Below are positions 49,937-60,911 of a stretch of 64,000 nucleotides of DNA, piece after piece. The notes under the pieces are model-generated. The model had not been told where the DNA came from. It made no database searches and saw nothing but the letters and a program-made list of their open reading frames with translations. The first letter of the stretch is position 1. The number at the start of each line of letters is the position of its first letter. The DNA lies in assembly GCF_009730915.1 (NCBI RefSeq), contig NC_052487.1, forward strand, positions 4,594,649-4,658,648. Reading direction: 5' to 3'. The position numbers were made by a program, and so were the translations under genes. Source of the stretch: Dioscorea cayenensis subsp. rotundata. Lineage: Eukaryota; Streptophyta; Magnoliopsida; Dioscoreales; Dioscoreaceae.

Positions 49937-50551
49937 TATGAAAAGTTGCCACTCAATTCAGATTGTTTCTCTTTAGAAGTCAGCTTATTTACAATGCCTA
50001 GTAGGCGACAGTTTCATTACAATATCTACGATTGTGACCGGATCTATGGCAGAGGCTGCAATGTAACTCACGGACATCAAACGCTTGCGACTCAATCCTC
50101 TTTCGTCTAGGACGCCCAGGCTGCCTTCTCATCACAGGCGGTCGCAAACGAAGCTCACGATTTCCGTCTGAAGGCTTGTCATCGTTGGGTATGGGGAATA
50201 TAGCTTCCTTATACGCCAGTTTGTAATTGTCGACGGTGAAGTAGCCGCTAATAAATCGATGAACGTTGGTGTCTGTCTGTATTATTGCAGCGCAAGCATG
50301 TTTGCAAGGGATACCATAAACTTGTCACCTTCGACGTGAACAAGTTCTGATGGCAAGATCTACAGAGTTGCTGCACTGGTCGATCACTTCATAACGATCA
50401 TCGACACAACGACCAACACGAAGATTTCGGCTATCCTCGACAATTATCTCTACCTTCAAATGTATGTCTGGGCATAAGTAGGTCTCCCATTTGTTTGCTT
50501 GCTCACGCCGGTTACATAACATGCGCATCAACTTGAACCTTGCAAATAAGG

Positions 50552-50700
50552 TTAAACAAAGACAGTGATGGTTAAATAATTGGTAAACTGGTTTAAACAG
50601 TAGGGTAAATATTTAAAGGATTAAATTAATATTTAAAGTCAGACAATGTTAATTAAACAAATATGGAAGTTTTTAAAGGGTAACACTAAATGTTAAGTGT
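50552..50700 (-). repeat. 20-nt periodic GTTTAA array (minus strand), transposase intron 2
   Basis: On the plus strand TTAAAC-type motifs end at 50557, 50577, 50598, 50618, 50638, 50658, 50678 and about 50698. The sense strand of the transposase therefore reads GTTTAA, filling the intron between exons 2 and 3. Confidence 0.9.
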
Positions 50701-52004
50701 AAATCAACATTCGCAGACCTTATGGAGTCGACCATTTTCGTCACCGGTAAATGACGAGCTTCTTTGATCCAAGCATTGAACGACTCCGCGACATTTGAAT
50801 ACATCTCACCCCAATGATCACCTCTGAACAGATAATTCGACCAATGTGCCATATCCGATTTATTAATCAACCAGTGATGGGCTTCGGGTGATGTGGCCTG
50901 CAGTTCATTCACGGTATCATCGAATTCTTTAGCCGTGGATGCCCACGCAATGCGAAAGCATATAGACCTGCACTCTTCCCTCAATGCCTTCCCAAGTCTG
51001 ACATTGGCTTTCATAAAATTGGCCTCCAAATGTCGAAGACAGTATGCATGTGGCGAAGAAGGGAAGACTCTCGTAATTGCGTTCACAAGGCCCTTGGACC
51101 TGTCCGACACGAAGGTAATTATCTCATGATAATCTCCTTCCTCATATAAAGCATCGCCTAACTTGGATATGAACCAAGTCCAATTGGCGTCGGTCTCGTT
51201 GTCGACAATACCGAAGGCGACATGGAAAAAGCCATTGTTTCCATCTTTCCCTGTGGCACCCAGTAGAGTACCCCGATACTTTCCAAGGAGGTGGGTACCA
51301 ACGAGAAATAACAGTGGCCTGCAATCCCTCTTGAATCCCACAATACACGCGCTGAAAGAAAAGAATGCACGTTTAAAACGATCACCGCCTCTTTCCACGA
51401 TCGCAATGCTGCCGGGGTTTGTCTCAGCCACCTTATCCACATACATAAGGAACAAATCGTAGTTGGAGATGTCACTGCCGTCGAGGACCACCCGGGCATG
51501 CTCTTTTCCCAACCAAGCCTTCTTGTATGGTATGTGGACACCATGTTCCCGCAACATGTTCTTCTGAATGTCGATGGCCTTGTACAAGGGCCGGTCCTTG
51601 AGCTTCTGAATCACTCGTGCACTTACCCATTTTTAGGACGCTTTCGGATGTGACGCCGAACCTATTCCACCACCGCAAGTGTGTGACGGGTTCATTGTCT
51701 TGATTTTGAAAGTATTTTTATTATACTCTTTTGATGCATGAAGGCGCCAATGACAACCATCGGCAGCACATTCCATAGTCACCCGATGTTTTCGTTCTTT
51801 ATGAATTTGAAGTCAAAATTCTGTTTGATTGCAAAATTTCGAAGTACGTCCCTGAGATGTTCAATACCGTCAAAACATTGTCCGATATCCAACGACAGCA
51901 CTTCAGAATGATCTGACGAGGAAGGAAGACATCTCACACCGTCAGGGTCACCATGGGGTTGAACGGGAGCGCTCGCATAATCTGAATTCCTGCCAACACT
52001 TCAG

Positions 52005-52155
52005 TTAAATGAAAAGATCAATATTTTAAGCAGAGAATAGACTGTTTAAGTGATAAAGTAAACATGTAAACGTTAAATTAAATAATTAAACAGTGAACAA
52101 TTAACTTAAACTAATAGTACAAGATTTTAACCAGTGACTGACATACTTAAACAAT
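52005..52155 (-). repeat. 20-nt periodic GTTTAA array (minus strand), transposase intron 1
   Basis: On the plus strand TTAAAC-type motifs end at 52010, 52030, 52050, 52071, 52091, 52111, 52131 and 52152. They fill the intron between the N-terminal exon and the core exon. Confidence 0.92.
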
Positions 52156-52559
52156 AATGAACCTATACAACTGGATCAAATAAAAGAGAAAGAACTTATA
52201 ACGAGAAAAACTCATTTTCATTAGGATTCGACAATGGCACATTGTCTGTCTTGACAACAAGATCAACTACAGCGCATTTGAAGATGGAGTTCACGTGACA
52301 CATCCGCTGGAAGTCAACATCGTTTTCTATTGGACAAACCGTTTTATATCCATCTGGTGTGATAAACTTCACCCTAACAAGGGAAACTTCGAGACCCCAT
52401 CGCTCACATATCTCAGCTAACACCAACTCCCAAGAAGTCTGAGCCTTGAACATTAGCACTCTTCCCTCCACGTTGTATCTAGCAATACCACAAAAACTCT
52501 CCATAATATATCGGCCGAAAACCAAATCATACAAACCAAATGAAAAGAAGAACAAAAAG

Positions 52560-52601
52560 AAGAAGAAGAAGAAGAAGAAGAAGAAGAAGAAGAAGAAGAA
52601 G
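52560..52601. repeat. (GAA)n microsatellite upstream of the transposase
   Basis: About 14 GAA units about 55-100 bp upstream of the transposase ATG, probably in its leader. Lysine-rich and Phe-rich frames through it are not genes. Confidence 0.95.
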
Positions 52602-52799
52602 ATGTCAAGAACAAACAGCAATCAGAAAGACAAACAAAAAAGTGCACAGTTGTATGCATAAAGGTTAGACTAGATGTGATGTGATTGGGTGGCATTTTTC
52701 CCTCCATCCCAAGGGCAAAAAAGGAAATATATGTCACTGTTGCGAGGAAGCCATATTGTCATCGCTCGAAGGAAAGTTCTCACATTATCATGAGTCTCT

Positions 52800-52966
52800 G
52801 TTTAAACGTCAAGCTTTTTATGTTTAAACCGATACATATAGTGTTTAAACTAATGGTTAACTGTTTAAATAAATTCTATATCATTTAAATAATATGTAAA
52901 CCGTTTAAATATAGTGATTTACCTGTTTTAAAATATATGTTATTATTTAAATTGAATGTTTTCATT
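52800..52966 (+). repeat. 20-nt periodic GTTTAA array in the second MULE copy
   Basis: Motifs at 52800, 52822, 52843, 52863, 52883, 52903, 52925, 52945 and weakly 52966. They follow a ULP1-like exon end, as at 46037-46205, in the same orientation, but the sequence between motifs has drifted. Confidence 0.85.
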
Positions 52967-53645
52967 GACATCGCGTTGAAGAGTAAATCGATTATTGTTT
53001 AACATTTTGTTTTATTTAAACATCATAGGTACCTCCTGGGTTACTGTTTAAACATCTTTATGTATTTGCTTAAACACCGTTGTCACTGTTTAAAGAGTAA
53101 ATCGATTATTGTTTAACATTTGTTTTGTTTACAATGCCGTTTTTTGTTTCTCAAATTGTTTTTACTATGTCTGTGTTTAAATTTCATAAGTTATCACAAG
53201 TTGACACTCAAATAAGTTTGTTTGTTTAAAATATTTAAACGTTTACAATGGAGAATCTGATTAAATATCAAAAGTTCACACTCAAATAAGCTTGTTTCAT
53301 TTAAAATAAAACATTTACAACATTTACAACGTCTTCTCGGACCTCGGACACTCGCGAGTCGACCCTCGTTCGTCTATTAAGATTTCGGTTTGACTCACCA
53401 AGTATCTGTACATTCGAATGCTCACGACGGTTGCATAACATGCGCATCAACTTGAACCCGCATAACGTAGAACGCAACACGTTAAAAAAGGTTAAGCAAA
53501 CACATTCATAAAAACGTCTATTAATCAATGTGTCATGGTCTGACTTAAGCGAAGATCCTGAGAGTTAAACACAGAAAGTAATATTTGTACACTGACAAAA
53601 AATTCTTAAAGGGTAAGAACAATTCTCAAGTGATAAATATCAATT

Positions 53646-53907
53646 CTATCTTAAAGGATGTTTCATGATCTTCCTCCTCTAGAGAATCCTCCGCAATCAA
53701 TCAATAAGTGAAAACTTTCTTTTCTTGCCCAAGTCGAAATGCCCGCTTAATTGCTTGCCCGTCATCCACAGCTGGAGAATCCTCTGCATTTAGGCAATTA
53801 TGCGGGAATTTCGACTTGGGCAAGAAAAGATAGTTTAACTTGTTGCGTGATTACGGCTGATTGATTCTCAAGATGAGGAGGATCATGAGACATCCTTTAA
53901 GATAGAG
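53646..53907. repeat. Inverted repeat, ~110-bp arms
   Basis: Arms 53646-53754 and 53793-53907 pair imperfectly: CTATCTTAAAGGATG with CATCCTTTAAGATAG at the outer ends, and TTTCTTTTCTTGCCCAAGTC with GACTTGGGCAAGAAAAGA further in. The loop is about 38 bp. A transcript could form a long hairpin. Confidence 0.8.
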
Positions 53908-54277
53908 ATGATCTTCAAATTTTTGTCTGACTCCAGCGAATATCATACACAAGAAGCAGATGAGGAGGAGGAGGATGAGGACGACGAGGAGTGGTTGTCC
54001 ATGGGAAGGGTTCTTCCTTGTCATTTATGGTGTGAAGTCCACAAGCAGGTTGACACTTCATATCCGAGAAAAAAAGGAAACGCACAGTGGACCGAGATTG
54101 ACTGATCACAACGAACGAGTGTTCGGATATTTATGTTACCATGTACAAGAATTAATGCCGTCATTAATTCTTATGCACGGGATACCATAACCTTGCCACC
54201 TGCCACCTGCCACCTGCCAACACTTCAGTTCAAACGAAAAAGATCAATATTTTACGCAGAGACTTTGAGAATTTACA

Positions 54278-54381
54278 CGTTAATATGAATAGTTAAACAA
54301 GTAAAAATAAATTTAAACGGAAACGACAATTATTAAACAAATATGTAATATATTTAAACAGAGAATAGCAAAGAGTTAAAC
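54278..54381 (-). repeat. 20-nt periodic GTTTAA array (minus strand), second copy's transposase intron
   Basis: Plus-strand TTAAAC ends at 54298, 54318, 54338, 54359 and 54381, with a weak unit near 54278. It lies just downstream, in the gene direction, of the second copy's transposase exon 1, as in the first copy. Confidence 0.85.
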
Positions 54382-54633
54382 AGTATTTAAAATATACAAC
54401 TAGATAACCATAAACGAGAAGAACTTTACAACGAAATGAACTCGTTTTTAGTAGGATTTGACAATGGCACATCGTCTGTCTCGACAACAAGATCGACTAC
54501 AGCTCATTTGAAGATGGAGTGCACTTGACCAATCCAATGGAAATCAACTTCATTTTCTGTTGGAGAAACCGATTTATATATTTCGGGTATGATAAACTTC
54601 ACCTAGACTCGTTTCCTGAAACAGATTTACATC

Positions 54634-55226
54634 CAGGGGCGGAACCAAGGGGGGGCTAGCAGGGGCTGAAGCCCCCTCTCGGCCACGGAGAGAATACTTT
54701 TTAAGCAATATAAGATTTGATGGTTTTCGATTTTTCTATACTTAATTTCATCTAAAATACAATATTTGGACATATAAAAGTGTGGAATGTGGGTGTGCTT
54801 GTGTGATTAGTGGGTTTATCCATAAGACATGTGATCTTTTTTGACCCACCCAAGTTCAAATCCCACTTGGTGCATTGTTTTTACATTTTAATTTTTTAAC
54901 TTAAAAATTACTATTATTTCAAAATTTTAATAAAATAAATCTTATATAAAAATTTGAGAGGGATCAATTTTACCATATTTTAAAAAAATACAAATTTGAG
55001 ATGTATTCTTATTAGTTAAATTATTGAAAATCTCATATGTTTGCTATCGGTACTAACGAAATTTTAAATTATACTTAATATTTTTTTTAATATGTGTATT
55101 CAAATTTTGGTTATATTAGCACATTATTCTTCATTTTAAATAATTATTTTTTAAATCATTTTTTTATTTTTTTGTTTTGCCTTTAGGCTTCAGCCCCCCT
55201 ACCATTAAGTCCTGGTTCCGTCCCTG
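54634..55226. mobile_element. Non-autonomous hAT element with 8-bp target duplication
   Basis: 593 bp with ends CAGGGGCGGAACC and GGTTCCGTCCCTG, flanked by perfect TTTACATC copies (54626-54633 and 55227-55234). Just inside are GGGGCTGAAGCCCCC and GGCTTCAGCCCCCC blocks. It carries tRNA-promoter-like boxes (GTGATTAGTGGG near 54804 and AGTTCAAATCCCAC near 54856). No transposase. It interrupts the second MULE copy. Confidence 0.92.
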
Positions 55227-55624
55227 TTTACATCTATCATTACCACAAAAACCTTCCATAATAAACACCCGCAGAATGGTCAAAATGATAGCAACGAAGA
55301 GATTCTCATCGTATTATGAAACTGACAGAACTGAAGTCGAACAAACCAAATGAGGAGAAATGAGGAGAAGAACAAGATGTAATGCAACTTTTAGGCATTG
55401 TCTATCAGAAACCAAGCAGAAAGCCCTTGAAAAGGTTGGGCGTTTTTTTCCCACCATTTTCAAGGGCAAAAAAGGGATTTCACAACATGGACCCATTTGA
55501 AGTGAACGGTAGGGGGTAAAAGGGAAGTTAAACACTAACGGAAGGGCTGCCCGGGGTGTGTAAAAGTAGGAGGGGGTTTTTGGGATGTTTTGAAAATTAC
55601 GATGGGTGAACAATAATTTTCCCT

Positions 55625-56210
55625 AATAATAATAATAAGAATAATAGTAATAGCATATTCTCAAAATAAATGCCGTTAAAAAATATATAAATTTTTTTAA
55701 AAAATAAAAATTTTAAAATGTTTAAAAAGATAAAAAAAAAAGTTCATTTTTTGTAATTTTTTGAAAAAGAAGATTGTACATGAAAAAAATAGCTATTTTA
55801 GTATTTATAAAAATCCACTCATCACCTAAGTAATAACATAGTTTGATGTGATGTTTCGAACTAATATGAATGAATAAATTTCATATGAAGTTATTTTAAT
55901 AATTAAAAAAAGAGTTATATTGGAAGAAAAACCTTTATACAAATATAACTCTTTAATTGCACTACTCTATTCTCTCATGAGAAAATCCTTGATCTATTCC
56001 TTTTCTTTTTATTTCTAGCAGTTTATTTTGGAAAAGAAAAGAGGTTGCTTTTGGATTTGGTGTGCATACGATCTACTGGGAGTCTGGGATGCAACTTTTG
56101 CTCGATGCTAAAAGATCACGAATGATTAGTATAACATATTTGGCACACGATCCGTTATTAATTAAAATAAATAAAATAGGATTTATGTCAAATCAATGAG
56201 TTGATGTTAT
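55625..56210. other. AT-rich spacer, no gene seen
   Basis: Between the composite MULE and the next hAT copy. It starts in a (TAA)n run matching the one at the MULE's left end. No coding frame or RNA gene recognised. Confidence 0.6.
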
Positions 56211-57013
56211 CAAGGACAGAACCAGGACTCGATGATAATAGGGGCTGAAGCCTAAAGAAAAACCATAAAAAAAATAAAAAAAATAATCCAACAAAATAAT
56301 TATTTTAAATAAAAAATAATATGCTAACATAAAAAAAATTAAATACATATATTAAAATAACATAAAGTATAATTTAAAATTGTGTTATCTAAATATAAGA
56401 TATTTTTAATAACTCAATTAATAAGAATACATATCAAGTTTGTATATTTTTTTTAAAATATGGTAAAATCTATCCCTCTCACTATATATATATACATGAT
56501 TTTTTAAAAAAATTTTAAATTATTAAAATTTTTATATAAATTTTATTTAAAAATTTTTGTTAAAATTTGAAATCGTAATATTTTTAAAATAAAAAAATGG
56601 GATGTTAGTTTATATACGATTTTAAACTTTTTTTAAATTACTAAAAAATTTTATATAAATTTTATTTAAAAATTTATATCAAAATTTGAAATCATAATAT
56701 TTTTTAAAATAAAAAAAAGTACAAAATAATATATATATGAGATTTTTAAAATAAAAAAATGGGATGTAAAAACTAACACATGCATCAAAGAGGATTTGAA
56801 CCTGGTGGGTCAAAATCCCAAATCTTATAAAAAAGCCCACTAACCACTCCAGCACAAGGCTATTCTTTGCTTTTAGGTGCCCAAAAATTTTATTTAATAT
56901 TAATTTAAGTATAGAAAAATTGAAAACAATAAACCTTATGTGGCATGAAAGATAGTCTCCCAGCGCCGAGGGGGGGCTTCAGCCCCTGCTAGACCCCCTT
57001 GGTTCCGCCCCCG
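56211..57013. mobile_element. Second, older hAT copy of the same family
   Basis: Ends CAAGGACAGAACCAGG and CCTTGGTTCCGCCCCCG, with inner GGGGCTGAAGCC and GGGGGCTTCAGCCCC blocks as in 54634-55226. On the minus strand it has the same tRNA-like boxes (GAGTGGTTAGTGGGC and AGGTTCAAATCC, 56795-56875). Terminal repeats are more diverged and no clean 8-bp duplication is seen, so it is older. Confidence 0.75.
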
Positions 57014-57555
57014 GTCATGTTGCAATTTTTCATGCTTCCACTTGATTGTATTGTATGTTTTTGCGATGTTTTCTAACATCTACAGCCTTCTACGGCCTTA
57101 ATAACTCCCCATAACAAAACATCTAAGATCACCAGTCCTAGGTCCCTTCCCAGTTAAACTTTTCACCCCAATAATTGTCTCATGGGAGTTACCTTCACTC
57201 TCTACAACTCTACTAATCGCTAGTTTTCTTGTTTTTCATCTTACCCCACTTCTTATAGCTTATGTAGCTAATTTTGGATCACATTAACTTATTATATGTC
57301 TTACCACTGTGTGTTTTGTTGGGAGTTATTTTTGTTGGTTTGGTGGCCAAACTTCAATCCAGCCCATTTATTATTAGTAATAAAAACAGGGGGCAAAATG
57401 GAAAAGAAACCCTAAACATAAATACGTGGCTATTGAGAAGACGTCGATAGTGAGGAAAAAAAAAAAGAAAAAGAAAAAGAAGCATGGTTTTGTTCTCTGC
57501 GTCCATTGGAAGGAGGAAGGTGAAGAAAGCATCTCTTCTTCTATTGAATCATAAT

Positions 57556-58713
57556 TGTTAGTTCCTCCGGTGTGGTTTGTGGGTATTAAGTAGCACTTAA
57601 GCACTCATAGAAGTCTCACACAAACCAATAAAGAAAAAGCACACAAACAAACACAAGGAGACACACAACGTTGGTAACCCAGTTCGGCGTCCACTCGCCT
57701 ACGTCTGGGGGGCCAAGCCCGGAGATAAATAATCCACTAAAAGAGGTAAAGATAGATGAGTACAAACACTTGTCACTCACACTCTCAACAATAAAGATCA
57801 CTACCCTCTCTAGATTGTCTGGTGCTCACACACTCTCCTCAAAGAGTCACTCAAGAGTCACACCTTACAATCTACGAGCAAGGTAACTTATATAGACGCC
57901 TCAACGTCCCAAATATAGCACATGCCTCTTTTAGAATCTCCGCGGCTACTAATTTAAAAACCTGCCGAAATTAGCTGTTGCAACTCCTATTGTAACATGA
58001 ATTGCAACATGGCCCTGACTGCTAACTTGGTCGAGTTACGAGTTACGTTGCGGGACGACCTCAAGACCAATCAACCTCCCGGTCATGCTTAGTCCGAGTC
58101 GATGCGACCAAATCTCCCGATCCCATTGCCGGCAACTAGCCTACCTCCTCGGGTTCCTCATCACGCGATCCCTCGCAAGGGCGCCGCGTCCTTGTGCGTC
58201 TTCATAAAACTTGCCAAACCTAGTCTTCAATCTTCCTAAATTTGGTCTTCAAAGATTCTCCAAACTTGATCTTCAATTCACCCAAGTTTGGTCCTCAAAT
58301 CTTGCCGTTAATAGACTTCAATAATTCTCATCAAGGATTCTTCAAATCATATCTTCATTCACACCATGAATAGATCTTTCTTTAATTAAGCTCCACCATA
58401 TTTAGTCTTCAATCAAATCACCTAAATATGGTCTTGATATGATCTTGTCTTCAAGTTGTAATGCATTGCCAAAGATAACTCCACCAAGATCTTTAAGATA
58501 GCTTCATCATGATCTTCAAGATATTTGACTCCATGTTAGAGACTTACTAAAAATAGATCCACCAAGATCTTCAAGATATTTGCCTTGCACTCCAAGTCTC
58601 CTTGCCATGTCACCATGCTTGCCACATCATCAATTATGCTTTGTCACCTTGGTTGCCACGTCACTTGGTCTAGGTGTCAAATCATGCCAATAAATAGTGT
58701 GGTTGCACTAACA
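57556..58713 (-). repeat. 3' LTR of the copia-type element
   Basis: Direct repeat of the sequence from 63100 onward; TGTTAG/CTAACA form the short terminal inverted repeat. Confidence 0.92.
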
Positions 58714-59283
58714 ATCTCCCCTTTTGGCATAATTTGACACAAGCGCTTACTGCGCAGACTGACTCTGTTACAACGATTACATTTACAACACCGACACGGA
58801 CACGAGACTAAAGCCCGTACTGTTACAACTTCCAGGTACAACATCAACTGAGAATAGAAACTAGGACTGACACAAGATATCATCTAGTTGCTTACAAAAT
58901 ACTTGATAAAATATTACAAAAGCTGCAACTAGTGAGACAAAAATACGATTAACCATAATGAGCTCGACAAACATAACAATGTTCAACACAATAAGACTAA
59001 ATGTTCAAATGCCCAAGAAATAAAAAAACAAATAACTAGTCGATCCGGTGCAAGCACACTTCTCCCCTTTGTGACATAATTGATGCTGAAGTCTTCATGA
59101 GCTGACTGCAAGCTTTGTCATACCATCTTGACGAACTCCCCTATCTTCGAGGTTTCACGGTCTTCATCTCCCCACGAGTCGTGGCCATCATCTTCTCTCT
59201 TCTTCTTCTTCTCAAGAATTTCCGGGCGAGATAGAATCTTACGCTACAGCTCGGGCGATGATGAACAATTCTGCAGATAATAC

Positions 59284-60911
59284 TCATTGCCTTCTCTCCA
59301 CATCTTCTAGTTGCTCTTTCAACATCTTCTCATATTCTTCTTCTACCAATAGATTTGCCTCTTCTTCATCTTCAGGCATTGATGGTGGAGACACCCTTCC
59401 TACAGGTAAATCAATCTTCTTACCTGGGCTGACAGTTTCTGAGAAATTTTCGACTTCTTTCTTCTTGTATTGCTTCTCCCTTCCCGAGTTGTACTCCATG
59501 TTGTAACAAATCTTGCGGACAGATCAGCGGGATACCCAAGTGATGTTGAGGAGCTTGTGCGATCGACTTCTTTTACAATATTTTGGAAGATCAGCCTTCC
59601 CAGATTGAACTTCTTGCCAGTACCAACAGCAAACAATAAAAGCGCAAGCTCCTTCACTATGTTGGAATTGTGCGGGGCTGGTAACCAATTCTGAATGCCA
59701 AGTCTAAACAGAATATTGTACTTGGCCGTAAGGTTGGATGCTGGGAGTCTTGTCTCTTCTCCCCATGACTCTGTCCTTCCTCTAGTGATCTCTTTCAGAA
59801 CTTCTTCATTCAACACAAGCCCTTCTTCATAGTTTCCCTTCACCTCTGGTTTAAACTCCAAGAATTTATTCAGACAAGTGGGAGTAAAAGGGATCCACTT
59901 ACCTCGAACATAGACTCTAGTAATGCCTTTGTCAGATGGTAGTAAATTACTGTAAAATTCCTGCACTAAAGACAAACTATAGCTTTCTGGAAAAGTGGCA
60001 GACTTATATAAACTTTTTTGTTGCAGCAGCTCAGTCAAGCCATACTTCTCAAAAGCTCCTTCATCAATCATCCTTTCAACCACAACTCCTCTCCCTTCAA
60101 CAGATTCAAACTTCTTCTTGGATGCTTTGTCATAAAATCTGTCTTCATCACTGTCTTTTGCCTGTTGGGTTGCTTTCTTCTTCTTTTCTTTCTTAGAGCT
60201 TGCTGATGGTTTCTCCCCCTGTTTTGCTGCTTCAGTACACCTTCTCTTGTACCTAGGGGAAGCTTCTACTTCGGGATCAGAGAAAGACTTTCTTTTGCTA
60301 ACCTTCTCCTTCTTCTGGGTTTTCTTCCTTGACTGGGCCTTCTTTTCAGACGCTACTTTCTTCCCTTTAGCAATCTGGGCAACACGATCTTTGAGTGGGA
60401 TCTCATCAGAACTATGTGAACTGTCGGATGTTGCAGAAGATGTTATAACCGGTGCTGTGACATGTTCTGTTTCTATAGGTGCTTCAGCATGTCGGTGTAG
60501 ATCACCCAGAACTTCACTTAGAATAGTAGCAGCCTCTTCTTCAGCACTAGTGGGAGCATCTGTACTTCTTTCTCCAACAGTTTCTTCTGCTTGTGCTCGG
60601 TCTGCTTCTTTTTCTGCAGCATCTTCATCCCTAGCCTGTTACTTTTCTGAACCTTCTCCTACTGGAACTGTAGCGGAGTCCTCCTGTTCATCTTCCTCTG
60701 TTCTCTGAACATAGGCTCCTGGGAAAGACTCACGAACCCATCTCAAAAGATCATCTCTGTCTTTGACGCCTGAAGGCACATCTTGAGACGATGTTTGTGT
60801 ATCTACTTTTCTGCTATCATCCTGAGGGGAGACATAAGGGACAATCGCTTTCCCAAAATCTTCTGATTCTTCTCTCCTTGGTGGGCTTCCACCAGAATCA
60901 GTCCCTCTCAT
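59284..60911 (-). other. Extra coding region in the copia-type element
   Basis: Minus-strand frames with a domain I associate with 'putative plant transposon protein' families (KWIPFTPTCLNKFLEFKPEV, then GYPADLSARFVTTW), preceded by an acidic, Ser-rich stretch. Such domains occur in plant LTR elements outside gag and pol; their role is unknown. It lies between gag and the 3' LTR. Fossil, partly broken. Confidence 0.6.

Larger units (their letters stand above)
49998..52504 (-). pseudogene. MuDR-type MULE transposase, broken
   Basis: Three exons: about 52196-52504, 50719-51989 and 49998-50538. Exon 1 is the short N-terminal domain of MuDR proteins (RVKFITPDGYKTVCPIENDV). Exon 2 holds the DNA-binding region (FDFKFIKNE; MNPSHTCGGGIGSASHP) and the transposase core (THLLGKYRGTLLGATGKDGN, ITFVSDRSKGLVNAI, HAYCLRHLEANFMK). 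Exon 3 has the SWIM finger (QVYGIPCKHACAA) and a CX2CX4HX4C knuckle (CSLCHRSGHNRRYC). Lesions: the first catalytic Asp, in the family motif DGTHL, is Val (LVGTHL); a frame shift near 51805; a stop near 51630; and TGA at 50325-50327 where a Trp is expected (TGG to TGA). It converges on the ULP1-like gene. Confidence 0.88.
52745..54633. mobile_element. Deleted second MULE copy, left portion
   Basis: The sequence CATCGCTCGAAGGAAAG near 52760 matches the end of the second ULP1-like coding block (46000-46015) and is followed by the same kind of GTTTAA array. The segment at about 53370-53460 matches the start of transposase exon 3 (compare GGTTGCATAACATGCGCATC with 50511 on), and 54425-54600 matches transposase exon 1 (52200-52380). 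Large parts in between are missing. A short acidic frame (EADEEEEDEDDEEW, 53908-54105) is unexplained. Confidence 0.65.
44308..55624. mobile_element. Composite MuDR-class MULE (KAONASHI type) with ULP1-like gene
   Basis: An 11.3 kb block between two (TAA)n runs. The left part (44308 to about 52745) has a ULP1-like protease gene (plus, 45217-49583) converging on a MuDR transposase gene (minus, 49998-52504). The right part (about 52745-55624) is a deleted second copy: it repeats a ULP1 exon end, part of the transposase and its first exon, then the terminus. Outer ends are weakly inverted (TGGAAATTGCC on the left; GGGAAAATTATTG on the right strand), fitting elements with poor or no TIRs. MULEs carrying ULP-like genes were described in Arabidopsis as KAONASHI; assignment is by gene content. 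Several lesions make both genes defective. The non-coding parts carry the 20-nt GTTTAA arrays listed separately. Confidence 0.75.

Noticed and set aside
52446-52737. Lysine-, serine- or phenylalanine-rich frames around 52560-52601
   Set aside because: They are three readings of one (GAA)n run upstream of the transposase.
54760-54880. A functional tRNA gene
   Set aside because: Only A- and B-box-like words are present; no acceptor stem or cloverleaf could be drawn, and a diverged copy sits in a second hAT element.
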